64,000 bases of DNA, taken from positions 806,001 through 870,000 of the forward strand of contig OW568863.1 in assembly GCA_938743325.2 (NCBI GenBank), in the 5' to 3' direction. Shown piece by piece: positions 9,681 to 20,554 of the stretch. Position numbers and translations under genes: made by a program. Every line of letters begins with the position of its first letter. Positions within the stretch are counted from its first letter, which is position 1. The stretch comes from Pycnococcus provasolii. Lineage: Eukaryota > Chlorophyta > Pseudoscourfieldiophyceae > Pseudoscourfieldiales > Pycnococcaceae. A model generated the notes under the pieces. The model searched no databases. It was given only the letters and a program-made list of their open reading frames with translations, and was not told the DNA's origin.

Positions 9681-10135
9681 ACTTATCGTTATATCACAGT
9701 GTTAGTAAAAGATGAATGAATGCCTCACATCATAAGGTCGTTTTGTGAATTTAAGTTACGTTACGTATAGGATACGTACAGGTATGTACTGTATGTCTTC
9801 CAATACAGACGACATCAACTAAGCTTACCTTAACGTTTCCTTCAAGTAAGTTTATTAGGGTTGAGATCACATTTCCCTTAGCTGGTAAGGGTTAGGGTTA
9901 GGGTTAGGGCTAGTGGGTTCCAGCCAGGTGTGGGTTCAGAGAGGTCTGGTTCAGAGCTCCGGGTAGGAAGTAGATCTTCCCCCGCCATCTTATCTTTTTT
10001 CCCCCCCACAGAGTAGGCGGGGAATATCTCGGCGAGTGGGGAAAATCAAATCCTGGTCGGGTTTCCTGGGCGGCCAGGGGTGACACGGTGTACCCCTATC
10101 GCACAGGTTCCCGTCATTATTGTATTCAAGTAATA
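9681..10135. other. intergenic with telomere-like tract
   Basis: 3' flank of ADNT1 and promoter of NhaA. It holds a cluster of gtac-centred palindromic words (near 9774-9810) and the telomere-like tract listed separately. No gene seen. Confidence 0.5.
9886..9910. repeat. telomere-like repeat (TTAGGG)n
   Basis: About 3.5 TTAGGG units, about 225 bases upstream of the NhaA start codon. Confidence 0.85.
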
Positions 10136-12217
10136 ATGTCTGCGATGATGATTAGGTCAGGGGCTCGTCCCTCAGGGGCTCTACGTCAACAGCGTCTTTC
10201 TGTCTCTGGTCGTCGTGGTACCCGGGGGAGTGTCTCTCAGATGGCGGCAGCATCATCATCATCGTCGTCGTCGTCGAAGTCACAGAAGAAACAGGCACTA
10301 GAACCTGTCCTGTACACAGAAGAAATGCTCAAGCAGGAATCCATGCCCAAGGCTCCTGCAGCACCTGAGCCTGAGCCTGACGCACCAACCAAGACGGAAA
10401 CAAAGAAAACTACTGCACCAAAGAAGACCAAGGCAGCTGCTCGTACAGAGTCGGAGGACCTGCAAAGGTCACTGGGAAAGAAGGAGGCGGAGTCGCCGTC
10501 CGTCAAGCCGCCGAACATGTCGGAGGGCCTGCAAAAGTCACTGGGAAAGAAGGAGGCGGAGTCGCCGTCCATCATGCCGAACGTGCCCAAACCAAAGGCG
10601 ACGGCTGCTAAAACGCGCACAGAGTCGGAGGACCTGCAAAGGTCACTGGGAAAGAAGGAGGCGGAGTCGCCGTCCGTCAAGCCGCCGAACATGTCGGAGG
10701 GCCTGCAAAAGTCACTGGGAAAGAAGGAGGCGGAGTCGCCGTCCATCATGCCGAACGTGCCCAAGCCCAAGGCGACGGCTGCTAAAACGCGCACAGAGGC
10801 GGAGTCGCCGTCCGTCAAGCCGAAGAAGTCCAAGCCCAAGGCGAAAGCGAAAGCGAAAGCAGCGAAAGGGTTTGGCGAAACGAAGAAAGCGGTAGAGGAG
10901 GAGGAGCTTCCCATAAAGTCGATGGGTCTCGTCGGACCGCTCGCGTACCTCGTCAACGCCGGTGGTGGCAGCGTGCTTCTGCTCACCTGCACAGCTCTCA
11001 GTCTGCTCCTCGCGAACATCCCAGCCACCGCGGCGTCGTGGGCCAACCTGTGGGCAACGCCCATCGGCCCGGCATTTCACAACGGGCACGCGCTCAGCCT
11101 TCAGCTGTGGGTCAACGAAGGACTCATGGCGATCTTCTTCTTCGTCGTTGGACTTGAAATCAAGCGTGAGTTGGTGCACGGCACGCTGCGAAACATCAAG
11201 TCTGCGCTCCTGCCGTGCATCGCGGCATTCGGAGGCATGGTTGTTCCCATGGGTGTTTACCTTGCCGTGCAGGCAAAGGCGGGAGCCGCCGCCGTCTACT
11301 CCGGATGGGCTGTGCCAATGGCCACAGATATCGCCTTTGCCATGGGTGTGCTCGGCTTCTTTAAGAGCAGGCTCCCGTCCGCGCTCAGCGCATTCCTCCT
11401 TACGCTCGCGACGGTCGACGACCTCGGCGCGATCGCCGTCATCACAGTGTTCTTCGCCACCCATGTCAAGGCTTCGTTCGTGATTGCCGCCTGCGCACTC
11501 ACAGCCGCCCTCGTCCTCCAAGGACAGAAGGATGAGGCGCCCGGTGCTGGCGTGCCCTCGTTCCTGCCTTACGGATTTGGGCTGTTCGCCATCTGGTTCT
11601 GCCTTCTTCAGGGTGGAGTGAACGCGGATGTCGCCGGAGTGGCCGTTGCCGCCGCGGTGCCCGCAAATGCCATCGCGCCCAAGGACAGCGAGGCGGTCAA
11701 CGAGGCGGTGGAGGCGTCGTACATGTCGTTCGACGGCGAGGAGGAGCCGCCGAACTACATCGACCACCTCGTGCACTACATCGCCCCGTACACGACGAAG
11801 ATTGTCATGCCGTTTTTCGCGCTTGCCAACTGTGGCGTGGCTCTCGGCGGATGGGAAGGGTTCATGAAGGCTTGCGCGCATCCCGCAGCTATTGGTGTTT
11901 TCGCTGGCCTGTTGCTCGGCAAGCCGCTCGGAATCGCCGGAATCACCTGGTTGAGTGTTCAACTGAAGATTGGCGCATACCCGCGAGGCATGAAGGCATG
12001 GCACCTTGCGATCCTCGGACCGCTCGGCGGCATTGGCTTCACCATGAGCCTATTCCTCGCCGCGCTCAGCTTCCCCAATGAGGCAGTCACATCTGCAGCC
12101 AAGCTAGGCATCCTCCTTGCATCGGTGCTGAGCGCAATCGTCGGTTGCATTGCCATGTCAATGGCAAAGCCGCCGAAGCAGATGCTTCCATGGGAGCAGG
12201 AGGGCGCCTTCGCGTGA
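10136..12217 (+). CDS. NhaA-type Na+/H+ antiporter with long plastid-like N-terminus
   Basis: A 693-aa protein. Residues about 262-690 form a full bacterial-type NhaA, the electrogenic Na+/H+ antiporter. Visible are FFFVVGLEIKRELVHG, the unwound-helix motif ATDIAFAMGVL with its Asp, and TVDDLGAIAVI with the adjacent Asp pair that binds the ion. The first 40 residues are Ser/Arg/Gly-rich with few acids and end near SQMAAASSSS, like a plastid transit peptide, so envelope or thylakoid location is inferred. Residues about 100-240 are a charged, Lys/Ser/Pro-rich spacer built from a 58-codon direct repeat. The start is the first in-frame ATG; the frame is open 16 codons further without one. Confidence 0.92.
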   Translation: MSAMMIRSGARPSGALRQQRLSVSGRRGTRGSVSQMAAASSSSSSSSKSQKKQALEPVLYTEEMLKQESMPKAPAAPEPEPDAPTKTETKKTTAPKKTKAAARTESEDLQRSLGKKEAESPSVKPPNMSEGLQKSLGKKEAESPSIMPNVPKPKATAAKTRTESEDLQRSLGKKEAESPSVKPPNMSEGLQKSLGKKEAESPSIMPNVPKPKATAAKTRTEAESPSVKPKKSKPKAKAKAKAAKGFGETKKAVEEEELPIKSMGLVGPLAYLVNAGGGSVLLLTCTALSLLLANIPATAASWANLWATPIGPAFHNGHALSLQLWVNEGLMAIFFFVVGLEIKRELVHGTLRNIKSALLPCIAAFGGMVVPMGVYLAVQAKAGAAAVYSGWAVPMATDIAFAMGVLGFFKSRLPSALSAFLLTLATVDDLGAIAVITVFFATHVKASFVIAACALTAALVLQGQKDEAPGAGVPSFLPYGFGLFAIWFCLLQGGVNADVAGVAVAAAVPANAIAPKDSEAVNEAVEASYMSFDGEEEPPNYIDHLVHYIAPYTTKIVMPFFALANCGVALGGWEGFMKACAHPAAIGVFAGLLLGKPLGIAGITWLSVQLKIGAYPRGMKAWHLAILGPLGGIGFTMSLFLAALSFPNEAVTSAAKLGILLASVLSAIVGCIAMSMAKPPKQMLPWEQEGAFA
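10445..10796 (+). repeat. 174-bp tandem repeat inside NhaA coding sequence
   Basis: Two nearly identical in-frame copies of a 174-base unit (copy starts near 10445 and 10619), plus a partial third (gaggcggagtcgccgtccgtcaag near 10797). Each unit contains two diverged half-units carrying SLGKKEAESPS. The near identity indicates recent duplication. The encoded stretch is hydrophilic and outside the membrane domain. Confidence 0.9.
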
Positions 12218-12258
12218 TAAAAACGCGTGACTGCGTTTTTTTTTTGGTTTCCGTGTTG

Positions 12259-12287
12259 GTGTGTGCGTGCGCGTGCGCGTGCGCGTG
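12259..12287. repeat. GT/GC alternating purine-pyrimidine tract
   Basis: A run of gtgtgcgtgcgcgtgcgcgtgcg type in the NhaA 3' flank; alternating purine-pyrimidine DNA of the kind able to adopt Z form. Confidence 0.7.
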
Positions 12288-12427
12288 TGTTTTCCTTTTG
12301 TGTGGGACGGGAAGAGAGTATAAGAGAGAGTGTGTGAGAGAGGACGAAATGTGTTGGGTTTCTATTTTGTATTCACAAGGAACAGCTGATATGAATTAAA
12401 CAACGAACCACCCCCGGGTCATGCCTC

Positions 12428-13166
12428 TCACGCGTCGTATTGTGCAATCTGAGCCTTCGCCGTGTTGACGAGCTTCGTTGCCGCCGCGCCGAGCGTTAGG
12501 CCTTTCGCCTCCGTTGCGCACAGGCACGCGTACAGCTCAGGGGCTGACAGCGTGCGGCCCGCGGCAGTCGCCGTGTATGCCGGTGCCGAAGCCGCCTGCT
12601 CAAGCGCCGCACCGAGAGCTGCCGGGGAGACGAGAGCGGGGAAAACCACCTCGACGAACGCATCGAGCGCCGCGGCGGCGGCACTCCCCTCAGAGGGCCA
12701 TGTACCATTGTGCACCGCAAGTCGCCGGCAGATGTGCGCAGGATTCACGCTCACGCTTGGCCGCGATTCCGCACCTTCAGGGCAGAGTCCATGCGTTCCG
12801 TCGATTGTCGCAGGCTCAACAAGGGAAACGCCGCACGCCGACGGAGCCACGTCGGAAGAACCCTCTTCCACCACGCTCAGCATACACCGTGAAGGCGGCG
12901 CCTTGGAGTTGCCAGCAAGCAGGGTGCGAGACATGCGACCAAGCACACTCGCCTTGGAAGTGACGTAAATCATCGGGCGATCCAGCAGCTGCGGTGCCCA
13001 TGCAGAGCTGCTCGAATCGGACGACGACGACGGGTACGAGCCGTTGTACACGGAAGTTGGCGCAGCGGGAGCTGCGGCGGCACCGCCACCCTTCTTTGCG
13101 TCACCCTTCTTTGCGTCACCCTTCTTCGCTTCACCACCACCCTTCTTTGCGTCGCCCTTCTTCGCT

Positions 13167-13198
<32 letters not shown>

Positions 13199-14683
13199 CT
13201 TCTTCGCGTCACCCTTCTTCGCGTCACCGCCACCTCCCTTCTTGGCACCCTTGCCTCCATCTGCGCCTTTGTCAGCCTCCGGAAGAGCTTTGGGTACAGC
13301 CAACTTTCTCTCCACTAGCTTTCCCTTCTTGTCAAACTGGAATCTGAAGGGGATGAATCGAATGCCGTGCATGTACGGCACGAGGACGTCGGGAACGACG
13401 ACACCATCCTTCGTCTGGTGATTCTCGAGAATGCAGCACAGCGCACGCTCCGTAGCGCAGAGCGTCGAGTTGAGCAGGTGCACGTGCGCCTTATCGCTCA
13501 TTCCGGTTGCCGCCAAGCCCGGGTTTTTGTTCGTGCGCAGGCGAATCTCCAAGCGTCGGCTCTGGAAGTCCGTGCAGTTGGAACATGACACGAGCTCCCG
13601 AAACTCGCCGGCACCCTTGTTCGATCCAGGGAACCACGCCTCGAGGTCCCACTTCTTCGCCGCGGCATCGTTCAGCTCGCCGCTGACAATGTTCACCACC
13701 TGGTATGGAAGGCCCAGGCTCTGATAGAACGCTTCGGAGTTGTCGATCATCTCGCCCTGCATCTTCCAGCTCTCGTCGTCGTACGGCGAGCAGATAACAA
13801 ACTGCTCGACCTTCTCAAACTGGTGAACGCGGAAGATACCGAGCGTGTCACGGCCGTGGCTTCCAGCCTCCTTGCGGAAGCATGTTGAGTACCCTGCATA
13901 TCGAACGGGCAGCTGCTTTGCCTCGAACCACGACTTGCGGTGTAGCGTGCACAGCGTTTGCTCGGACGTTGCGATGAGGTACTTGTCGTCGCCGTCGCCA
14001 GTCACCTTGTACAGTTCCTCGTCGAACTGCGCGAGCTGCGCGCACTCCGCCATGATAGGCTTTCGCATGAAGAATGGCGTCTGCACGGGCGAGTACTTGC
14101 GCTTCATGAGAAATCCAGTTCCGTAGGTGATGATCGCCTGGTTGAGCAGAGCGCCCTCTCGCATGAGGTAGTACCCTCGGCTTCCCGCAACTTCTGTTCC
14201 GCTTTCGAGGTTGACAATGTCCAGCAGTTGCACGAGGTCGTAGTGGTTGTAGCACCCTTCTGCCTTTCCGTCTCTTTTTGTGTCGAGTCCCCACGTCCTC
14301 TCGACTCTGTTGTTCTTTTCGTCGTCAGAGACGGGCACGGAGTCGTGAACGATGTTTCCAATGAGGTGAAGTTTCGCGTCACGAGCCTCCTCTGCTTCCT
14401 TCACTGCAACTTCGGCATCTTTGACTTTCGCCTTGATACCCGCGACAACAGCCATTTCCTCCGTCGCATCTTCCTTCGCTTTTTTCTTCGCAGCCACTGC
14501 TTTGTTAGCGGCGTTGAACTCCATGTTGAGCGTGTCGATGTTTCCCCTCAAAGCACGCCAGGAGGCGTCGAGCGCGATGACTTCGTCTACGAGGTCGACG
14601 GACGCATAGCGGCGTCGCTGCGACTCACGAATCACATCTGGATCGCCACCCTTGTCGACGCGAAACAAATTAATATCAAGCAT
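12428..14683 (-). CDS. seryl-tRNA synthetase with C-terminal GST-like extension
   Basis: Charges tRNA-Ser with serine. The 751-aa protein starts MLDINLFRVDKGGDPDVIRESQ, as cytosolic SerRS does, and has the N-terminal coiled-coil arm (residues 40-110). Class II motif 2 is seen as TCFRKEAGSHGRDTLGIFRV, and the motif 3 region as LNSTLCATERALCCILEN then VPDVLVPYMHG. The normal enzyme ends by about residue 480. It is followed by a Lys/Gly linker of repeated AKKGDAKKGG units (about 490-555) and about 190 further residues. The last part, ALEQAASAPAYTA...GRTLSAPELYACLC, resembles the C-terminal helices of GST-like domains that tether synthetases into complexes. The enzyme assignment is secure; the GST-like call is inference. 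Confidence 0.95.
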
Positions 14684-15327
14684 ATCCTATGAGCCTATGA
14701 GGAGAGGGAAGAGCAAGATGAAGATGATGCGGAGGAGCGAGCGATGCTGGTGCGGATGAGGAGGAGTGAGCGATGGCGGCGCGGGTTGGGATCGCAGAAC
14801 GCGCTCGGAACCACCTAACTTAGGGCCCGAGGGTTCCCGGGCAGCCGGGCCTTCACGGACTGGACTGTTCACGGACTGGGAAATGCCCGGGGTTGGTTGG
14901 GGGTTTGGTTGGGGGACCTGGTTGGGGTACCTGGTTGGGGGTCAGGCATTTGGGTTATGTCAGGGGGTGTGACACCTGGGTGTGACCACCTGGTGTGACC
15001 GGTGCCCGGGGTGGGTGGTGGTTCACTGGTTCCTACCCTACCCTTAACCTCTATGTACCCTTGCCGTACAGTAGTTCTTAGACTAGCTTCACCTTAAAGG
15101 TAGGCGTCACAGACTGACAGAGTCTTTAAGAGACCTGTGCAAGCTTTCGAGTCTCTCTTTTTTCTTTTTTCTTTTTTAACTTTTTCGAAGGAATAATAAT
15201 AGTACAGGTATTGTACTGTATTGCATATGATGTTACATCTTACTCATGCATTTTAAAAAATGAAAAACATGGCAATATGTATGTCGTAAAGTTTTACCGT
15301 GTCTATCCACAGGTGGTGCGCATTTCC
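14684..15327. other. intergenic with degenerate GGTTGGG repeats
   Basis: Promoter of SerRS and 3' flank of the OSCA-type gene. Bases 14885-15040 hold imperfect tandem words (ggttgggggacctggttggggtacctggttggggg; then cacctgggtgtgaccacctggtgtgacc). Near 15205 there is an agtacaggtattgtactgta palindromic stretch. No gene seen. Confidence 0.5.
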
Positions 15328-18300
15328 TTAGTCGTCCGATTCGCTGATGCGCTCGGGAATCGCCGTATGCACAGCACCGCCAGTGCTCGGGTCCTGGTGA
15401 GGTAAAAGGTCCGTGCGAGCCTCGAACGGACGCGAAGGAAGCTTGTACATCTGGGAAACACGATGAATCCACTCGCCGCTTACGGGAAGCTCGACGCTCA
15501 GCCCAGTCAAATAAAATGGTGTGTATGCGTGATACGTGTGCTCGTCGAAGCCGCCGTCGCGCTTCTTGTTCGTCTCACCACCGCTCCTCGATTCCACGTC
15601 GTCGTTCGGTGTCGAAGGAGGTGTGTCGTCAGCCTGTGCAGGCGGCTTAGATGGAGGCAGATCGGGAGAGACCTTCGTCGAACGACGACCCATCATCACG
15701 TTCACAGCGAAATGTGAAAAACGGGACGCCGCCTGCCAGATACTTAACCTTGAACGCTTCATATGCAAACGCTCCTTCTCCGTGAAGTCGAAGTAAGCTT
15801 CCCCGTCAGTTCCCGCATTCGACAGCTCCGCATTATGGCGAATGCCGAAGATGCGTCGCCAAAAATATGCACCCAGCCCGAAAATGCCGTATGCACTTAG
15901 TGCCGCATAAAATGGCGTTGAGGGCATGCCTGACCCAGGATAGAAGATGAAGTGCGCAAACAGAATGTGCAGCAGGATTGCTACTCGGATGAAGAGAGGC
16001 ACGAGAGTTGGAAGTCGATGAGAAAGCTTCTCCGGCTTGCGACACACGCGCAGCGCGGCGTACGTGTCCGAGAAATACGATGCTAGCAAGCCGGCAAGGG
16101 CGAGGAAGAAGGAAGAAGGCAGGATCGAGCTGTAGAGAATAGCAATACCAATCGTCTTGAGGATTGTTGCATACCGCACGGGAATCTGAAAGCTGCTCGG
16201 CTCGACGAGCGCGTCCATCATGGCTTGTGTTCTCGCGTGATGTTTCGCGAAGTATCGAGATATGCGCGCACGAATATTCAGCGCTTGAGCGATGTTTGGC
16301 ACAAGAGCGTTCAATAGCTGCAAGTAGAAAGCCTCCTCGACCAATCCACCGCGTGCGTACCATCTTTGATGGTCAGACGTAGCACTTGAGCTCATGAGAA
16401 TTGGGATAATGGCACAATTTAGAATTTGCGCCACTGCAAGCTTGCCAATGAGATACGAGTACATCGACGATCGCACATGCCACGCCTCATACTCTGCTAG
16501 CTTGGTCGTTGCAATTCGGATGAGAAGATTCAAGATGACCGTGACCTGAGCCGCGCAGATTGTAATCAGTCTCAGATATGCAAGTGAGTATAAATTCTCA
16601 ATTCTGCAATCTTCGGGTTCTGTAATGCAAGCTTTGTGGATCTTTTCTCGCTCGTTGCGCTTGACAAACTCGATCTGCTGCTGGATCACCGCACTCAAAG
16701 CTAGCATGGCAATCACAAGCGCGTTGCTAATTGTGATACGCCAAGTCTGCTCGAGAGTGCGAATATGCGTATTCTCCCATATGTAATCCGTCGGTTCCGG
16801 GGCACGCTTGACACGAAGTTGGTTGATGCCAAGCGCTGTTTTCACCCAATCACTAACCTCGTTTAGTGCCTTTCCCATGTCACCAGTCAAGTCTCTCAGC
16901 TTCTCCTCCAGAAAATCACGATAGCTTGGGCGGATGCCACTTCTCTTGAAGAAACTGTAGAGTCTTTGCAGTGTTTTCGGGGCGCGAGTGCTGACACGAT
17001 GCGCGAGATCCTTGAAGCAGCTGTTTCATGTGGTGTGCGTAAATTAGTATACTATTCATTGAGTCATCGACTTGCTTCAGGCAAAACTAACTTACTTGTT
17101 TGCATGCTCCTCGTAGTTGAATACGATCTGTATTTGTCATTGAGTGCATTAGGTTAGCAAATCCTGATTGATGCTCCATGGTCGATTTCAAGGTAAACTT
17201 ACGAAAGCCTCTCCCACAGTGCTCAACTCGTCGGCATTCGTAAGCGCCTTTAGCCGATCGGACTGTCTTGCCAAGCGTGCATCGAGGATCTCACGATTCC
17301 TGCTGGCGCTGTCAGCTGTCGCCCAGACAAGCTTTGAGGGGTGGCCGGTTACGTGCATCCACCACACGAGCTCGAAGATCCGCGCGAACGGGTAGCCCGG
17401 GACGCTGTTCACGTCACGCTCGTAACACGCAAGTTCTTCACGCTTTCGGCGCATCCTCTCGATTTTCCGTGCAGTCCTGAGCTGTCTCCCAACATCCAGC
17501 ACGTGGCAAGCTTTCGCGATTTCTCCATAATGGCTGAAAAAGTCGATCAAACCCTCCTTGCTTGTCATGAGCTCTTCTGCGGTCGCGTCGCCGTTAAGCG
17601 CGTTGGTTGGCATCGGCAATCGGTCGACAAAAACGCAGTAGTCACCCACGGTGTGACTATATCGGTTGAGCTTGGTCGCTACGTGACACAGAACGTACTC
17701 AAGAGCGAGCACCCCCAAGACAAGCACGAATGTGTTAACGAACACGAACCACGCCTGCCGTGACGCCCACGCGTCGTCAAACCCGTCCACTTTCAGTTTG
17801 AGCTTGCAGCACTTGTCCGTCTGTGCAAGTCCGCAAATAGGAATAGATGTGCACGGTTCTTGCATGTCCACGCCGGTGAGCGCGTCTTTGCCAGAGTACG
17901 TGCACACAGCAGGACAAAGTAGCACGTTAGTACGCGTATCTGCGCCAGTGTACACGCCGTCGCCGGGAAAACAGCGTGCACCCTGAGACGTCATCGTGAT
18001 GTACGACGCGACCTCGTAGTTTCTGTTGCACGTCACTTCGCGGAACGCCGTTGCGCTTTCGGGAACGTGCGCAGGAACTCGTAGTGTGTATGCCTCCGTG
18101 AGTCGTGACTGAGAAATGTTGTCGACGAAGGGCACGATGTTGACGATGGTCAGCACTGCGACGAGTCCAAGAAGCACCAAGATACTTGTGAAATACAGTC
18201 CCATCCCGAGCGAGGATCGTCCGATACGCATAGGCGACGCCCATAGAGGGAAGAGTTTGCTCGTCGCGTTGTCATCTTCCTTTCCTTTGTCGTCTACACT

Positions 18301-18753
18301 GTCGTAGAGCTTAAGCGTCTCAGCTCGCGCAAGGGCGAGTTCAAGGCACGGTAGAGTTCTTAGATTGTCATCATCTTCGAGCGTCTCTGCCTTAACCTTA
18401 TCAAAGGATAACGAGGTAGAAGTCTGCGCATCATCCAATGCAGTGCTGTCTCTCCCTAAGGGTCCCCCCACTAAAGCGCCTCTTCCTACCCCTATGGCCG
18501 CCGAAGACAATGACGAGACAGGGATACCCACATCGTCATCCTTGCAACCATCATGGATATGCCTAGAGTCGAGCGAGGCGGCTGCAGAGTCACGCGAGGC
18601 CGAGGCGGCCGTAGAGTCGCCACCATGTGCATTATTAACAAAGTCTCTTCCCCCTACTAGAGGTATCTCAAGCAGAGCGGGAAGACCAGTGGGTGCACGT
18701 GCACGTGCTTGGGATCCATCATGGGCATGGGCATGGCGAGACGTGGACGCCAT
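15328..18753 (-). CDS. OSCA/TMEM63-type mechanosensitive channel, 3 exons
   Basis: Exons 18753-17203, 17127-17096 (32 nt) and 17020-15328 give 1091 aa. Each intron is 75 nt, with gtaagt donors and cag acceptors; splicing restores GEAF-IVFNYEEHANN-CFKDL. The protein has a polar N-terminus, TM1 (about 185-210), and a Cys-rich outer loop (CNRNYEVASY to CCKLKLKV). TM2 and a cytosolic domain starting CVFVDRLP with DFFSHYGEIAKACHV follow. Then comes the family motif KRAPEPTDYIWENTHI, and about eight more membrane helices including SSFFLALAGLLASYFSDTYAALRVC. Family members are Ca-permeable channels gated by membrane tension or osmotic stress. The C-terminal 200 residues are cytosolic, Ser/Pro-rich. 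The Cys-rich loop between TM1 and TM2 is larger than in plant OSCA. Confidence 0.8.
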
Positions 18754-19178
18754 ACATAAAGTACCAAATAAAGTTTACCACTAGGAACGATGAACTACCT
18801 CGATGAACTATGACAAGCGAGTTGGCAATAATTCATCTCAGCACCCGGACGAGAAGATTGGGAATTGGGACTTATCGTGGAGACCGTGGATGGTGGACTT
18901 AAATGGTGGATGTGGATGGTGGATGGAACTACCTTAAGTATGTAGAACTTCCACCAGCATAAATCGCTCGCATGCATAGTACCTTACCACGTGGTAAATT
19001 TTACAAAACCAACGGCCGGTATGGTAAAGGTATGTAATTTTAAGTTGCATCTTGCAATGCCAGAGGTTTCTTGCCACTTCGCGGCCGGCGTTGCATCACC
19101 TCCCTTCCCGTTGATTGAGGTTGCAACTTTGTCTTGCCAGCTCTGGCCAGCTCGCGGCCGAACTTTGCTGGCAGTCAC
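18754..19178. other. divergent intergenic region
   Basis: Between the OSCA-type gene (minus) and an orphan gene (plus). It includes short direct repeats of tggatggtgga type (18880-18920). The word gaggttncttgccacttcgcggccg and a related gttgcaactttgtcttgccagctctggccag recur near 19065-19150. No gene recognised. Confidence 0.45.
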
Positions 19179-20531
19179 ATGAATGACGAACCTTCGCCAG
19201 TTTCATTTTCCGTCCTCATCGTTCAGTGCCGCGCTGGTGCATCAATGACATCAATGCGTGACGGTGATGACGAGAACGCCCTGCAAGCCATCCTTCGAAG
19301 CAACTTCGGCAAGTCGCTCGCCGCGCGCGTCTGGCTGACGCTCCAACACCACGAATATATACCGCAACTCGTCGTGACGGCGCCAACCGCACAAGCAGCG
19401 ACGACGGGAAGGGGCGAGCACGACGAAACAGAGGAACCGCAACACGTCGACGGACAACAAGCGGTGCGTTTCGGAAATGCCGGCGACGGGTGGCAAGCAG
19501 TACCCGCCTCCTACGCGATGCCGACCACCGCGTGGGTCTCCGTGATGAACAAGGACGCAAAGCAGCGCAAATCGCGCCTAAAGCTCGACGTCGACGCGAG
19601 TCAGTTTGCAGGTGGAGTAGCCATGTTGGCGTTCAAGCCGACGCGCGCAAACAAGCCCGTCGTTCCGCTCTACGCATCGAGAGGGGTAGCAGTCACAGAC
19701 GTTGAGCTCACGTACTTCGCAGGTGGAGGCAGAGGAGAAACGCTGCTCCGTCGCATTCCTGTGCGAGGCTTGCCGAATGTGCGCGCGTACGACGTTGGCC
19801 AGGAACCAGTGCCTGGATATCGCGTTTCGCTTGGACACATCACAACGCCTAGCGTTTTTCTTGATGTAGACGTCGCAGGAGGAGAGGACGCCGGCGAGGC
19901 AATACCAAACGCGAACGTCGCGTGGCACGTTCGACGTGCAAGCTTGAGTATACCCGCCGCCGAACTCGTGCGCTCTCTCTTGTCGTTGGCCAAGCCAGAT
20001 TTGTGCAGACAAACGCTCGCGGCGTTGGCGCCACCTTCCACGAAAGACGCGACGAATGGATCATCAGCATTTCGAGTCGAAGTCGACGTTTGCACTCAAC
20101 CTGGCCATCACACGGCAATGCAGTCATTGGCGCGCTTTGTTGGCTTCGTGACGCGCGAATGCGATAGCCAAAATTCGGAGGTACGTGCGCTGTGCGTCGA
20201 TCCTTCAAGAAGTTTATCGGAGCTTCGTTGGGGGAGCTGCGTTGTGGCGGCAACCATCGTAGATGAGCATGAAAATCTACTCGGCACGTGCTGCTGCGCG
20301 TTGGGAACAGCGGCAACTGCTGAGTTGGCGGCGGAGATGACCACGAAGGTGAATTGCTTAAATCGCAAGTCCGCTGAAGGTGTGCGAGACCACGAGACTC
20401 CAAGACTCGACTATGACAGTACATACATCGCCATCGAAGGAGGAGGAGAAAGGGCGCTACGCGCGTTCGAGTTTCGCGTTGTGCGGCATGGCGACGAAGT
20501 GGCGATCGATGCGTGTGTAAGATTTGTGTGA
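19179..20531 (+). CDS. hypothetical protein, 450 aa
   Basis: A clean long frame with the codon and GC character of its neighbours, from the first in-frame ATG. I do not recognise a family. It is mostly beta-strand-like, with no transmembrane segment or signal peptide. It alternates polar strands (SVFLDVDVAGGED, WHVRRASLSI) with an Ala/Thr/Gln-rich stretch near residues 60-90. A C2-like or other beta-sandwich fold is possible from patterns such as SRLKLDVDASQFAGGVAMLAF, but this is speculative. Its stop lies 24 bases from the stop of the convergent DUF1499 gene. Confidence 0.6.
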   Translation: MNDEPSPVSFSVLIVQCRAGASMTSMRDGDDENALQAILRSNFGKSLAARVWLTLQHHEYIPQLVVTAPTAQAATTGRGEHDETEEPQHVDGQQAVRFGNAGDGWQAVPASYAMPTTAWVSVMNKDAKQRKSRLKLDVDASQFAGGVAMLAFKPTRANKPVVPLYASRGVAVTDVELTYFAGGGRGETLLRRIPVRGLPNVRAYDVGQEPVPGYRVSLGHITTPSVFLDVDVAGGEDAGEAIPNANVAWHVRRASLSIPAAELVRSLLSLAKPDLCRQTLAALAPPSTKDATNGSSAFRVEVDVCTQPGHHTAMQSLARFVGFVTRECDSQNSEVRALCVDPSRSLSELRWGSCVVAATIVDEHENLLGTCCCALGTAATAELAAEMTTKVNCLNRKSAEGVRDHETPRLDYDSTYIAIEGGGERALRAFEFRVVRHGDEVAIDACVRFV

Positions 20532-20554
20532 CTGTTATTGAAACATTTATTTGC

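Noticed and set aside
10237-11064. Minus-strand 275-aa frame opposite NhaA
   Set aside because: Shadow of the repetitive NhaA leader; Ser/Asp runs mirror the Lys/Ser repeat.
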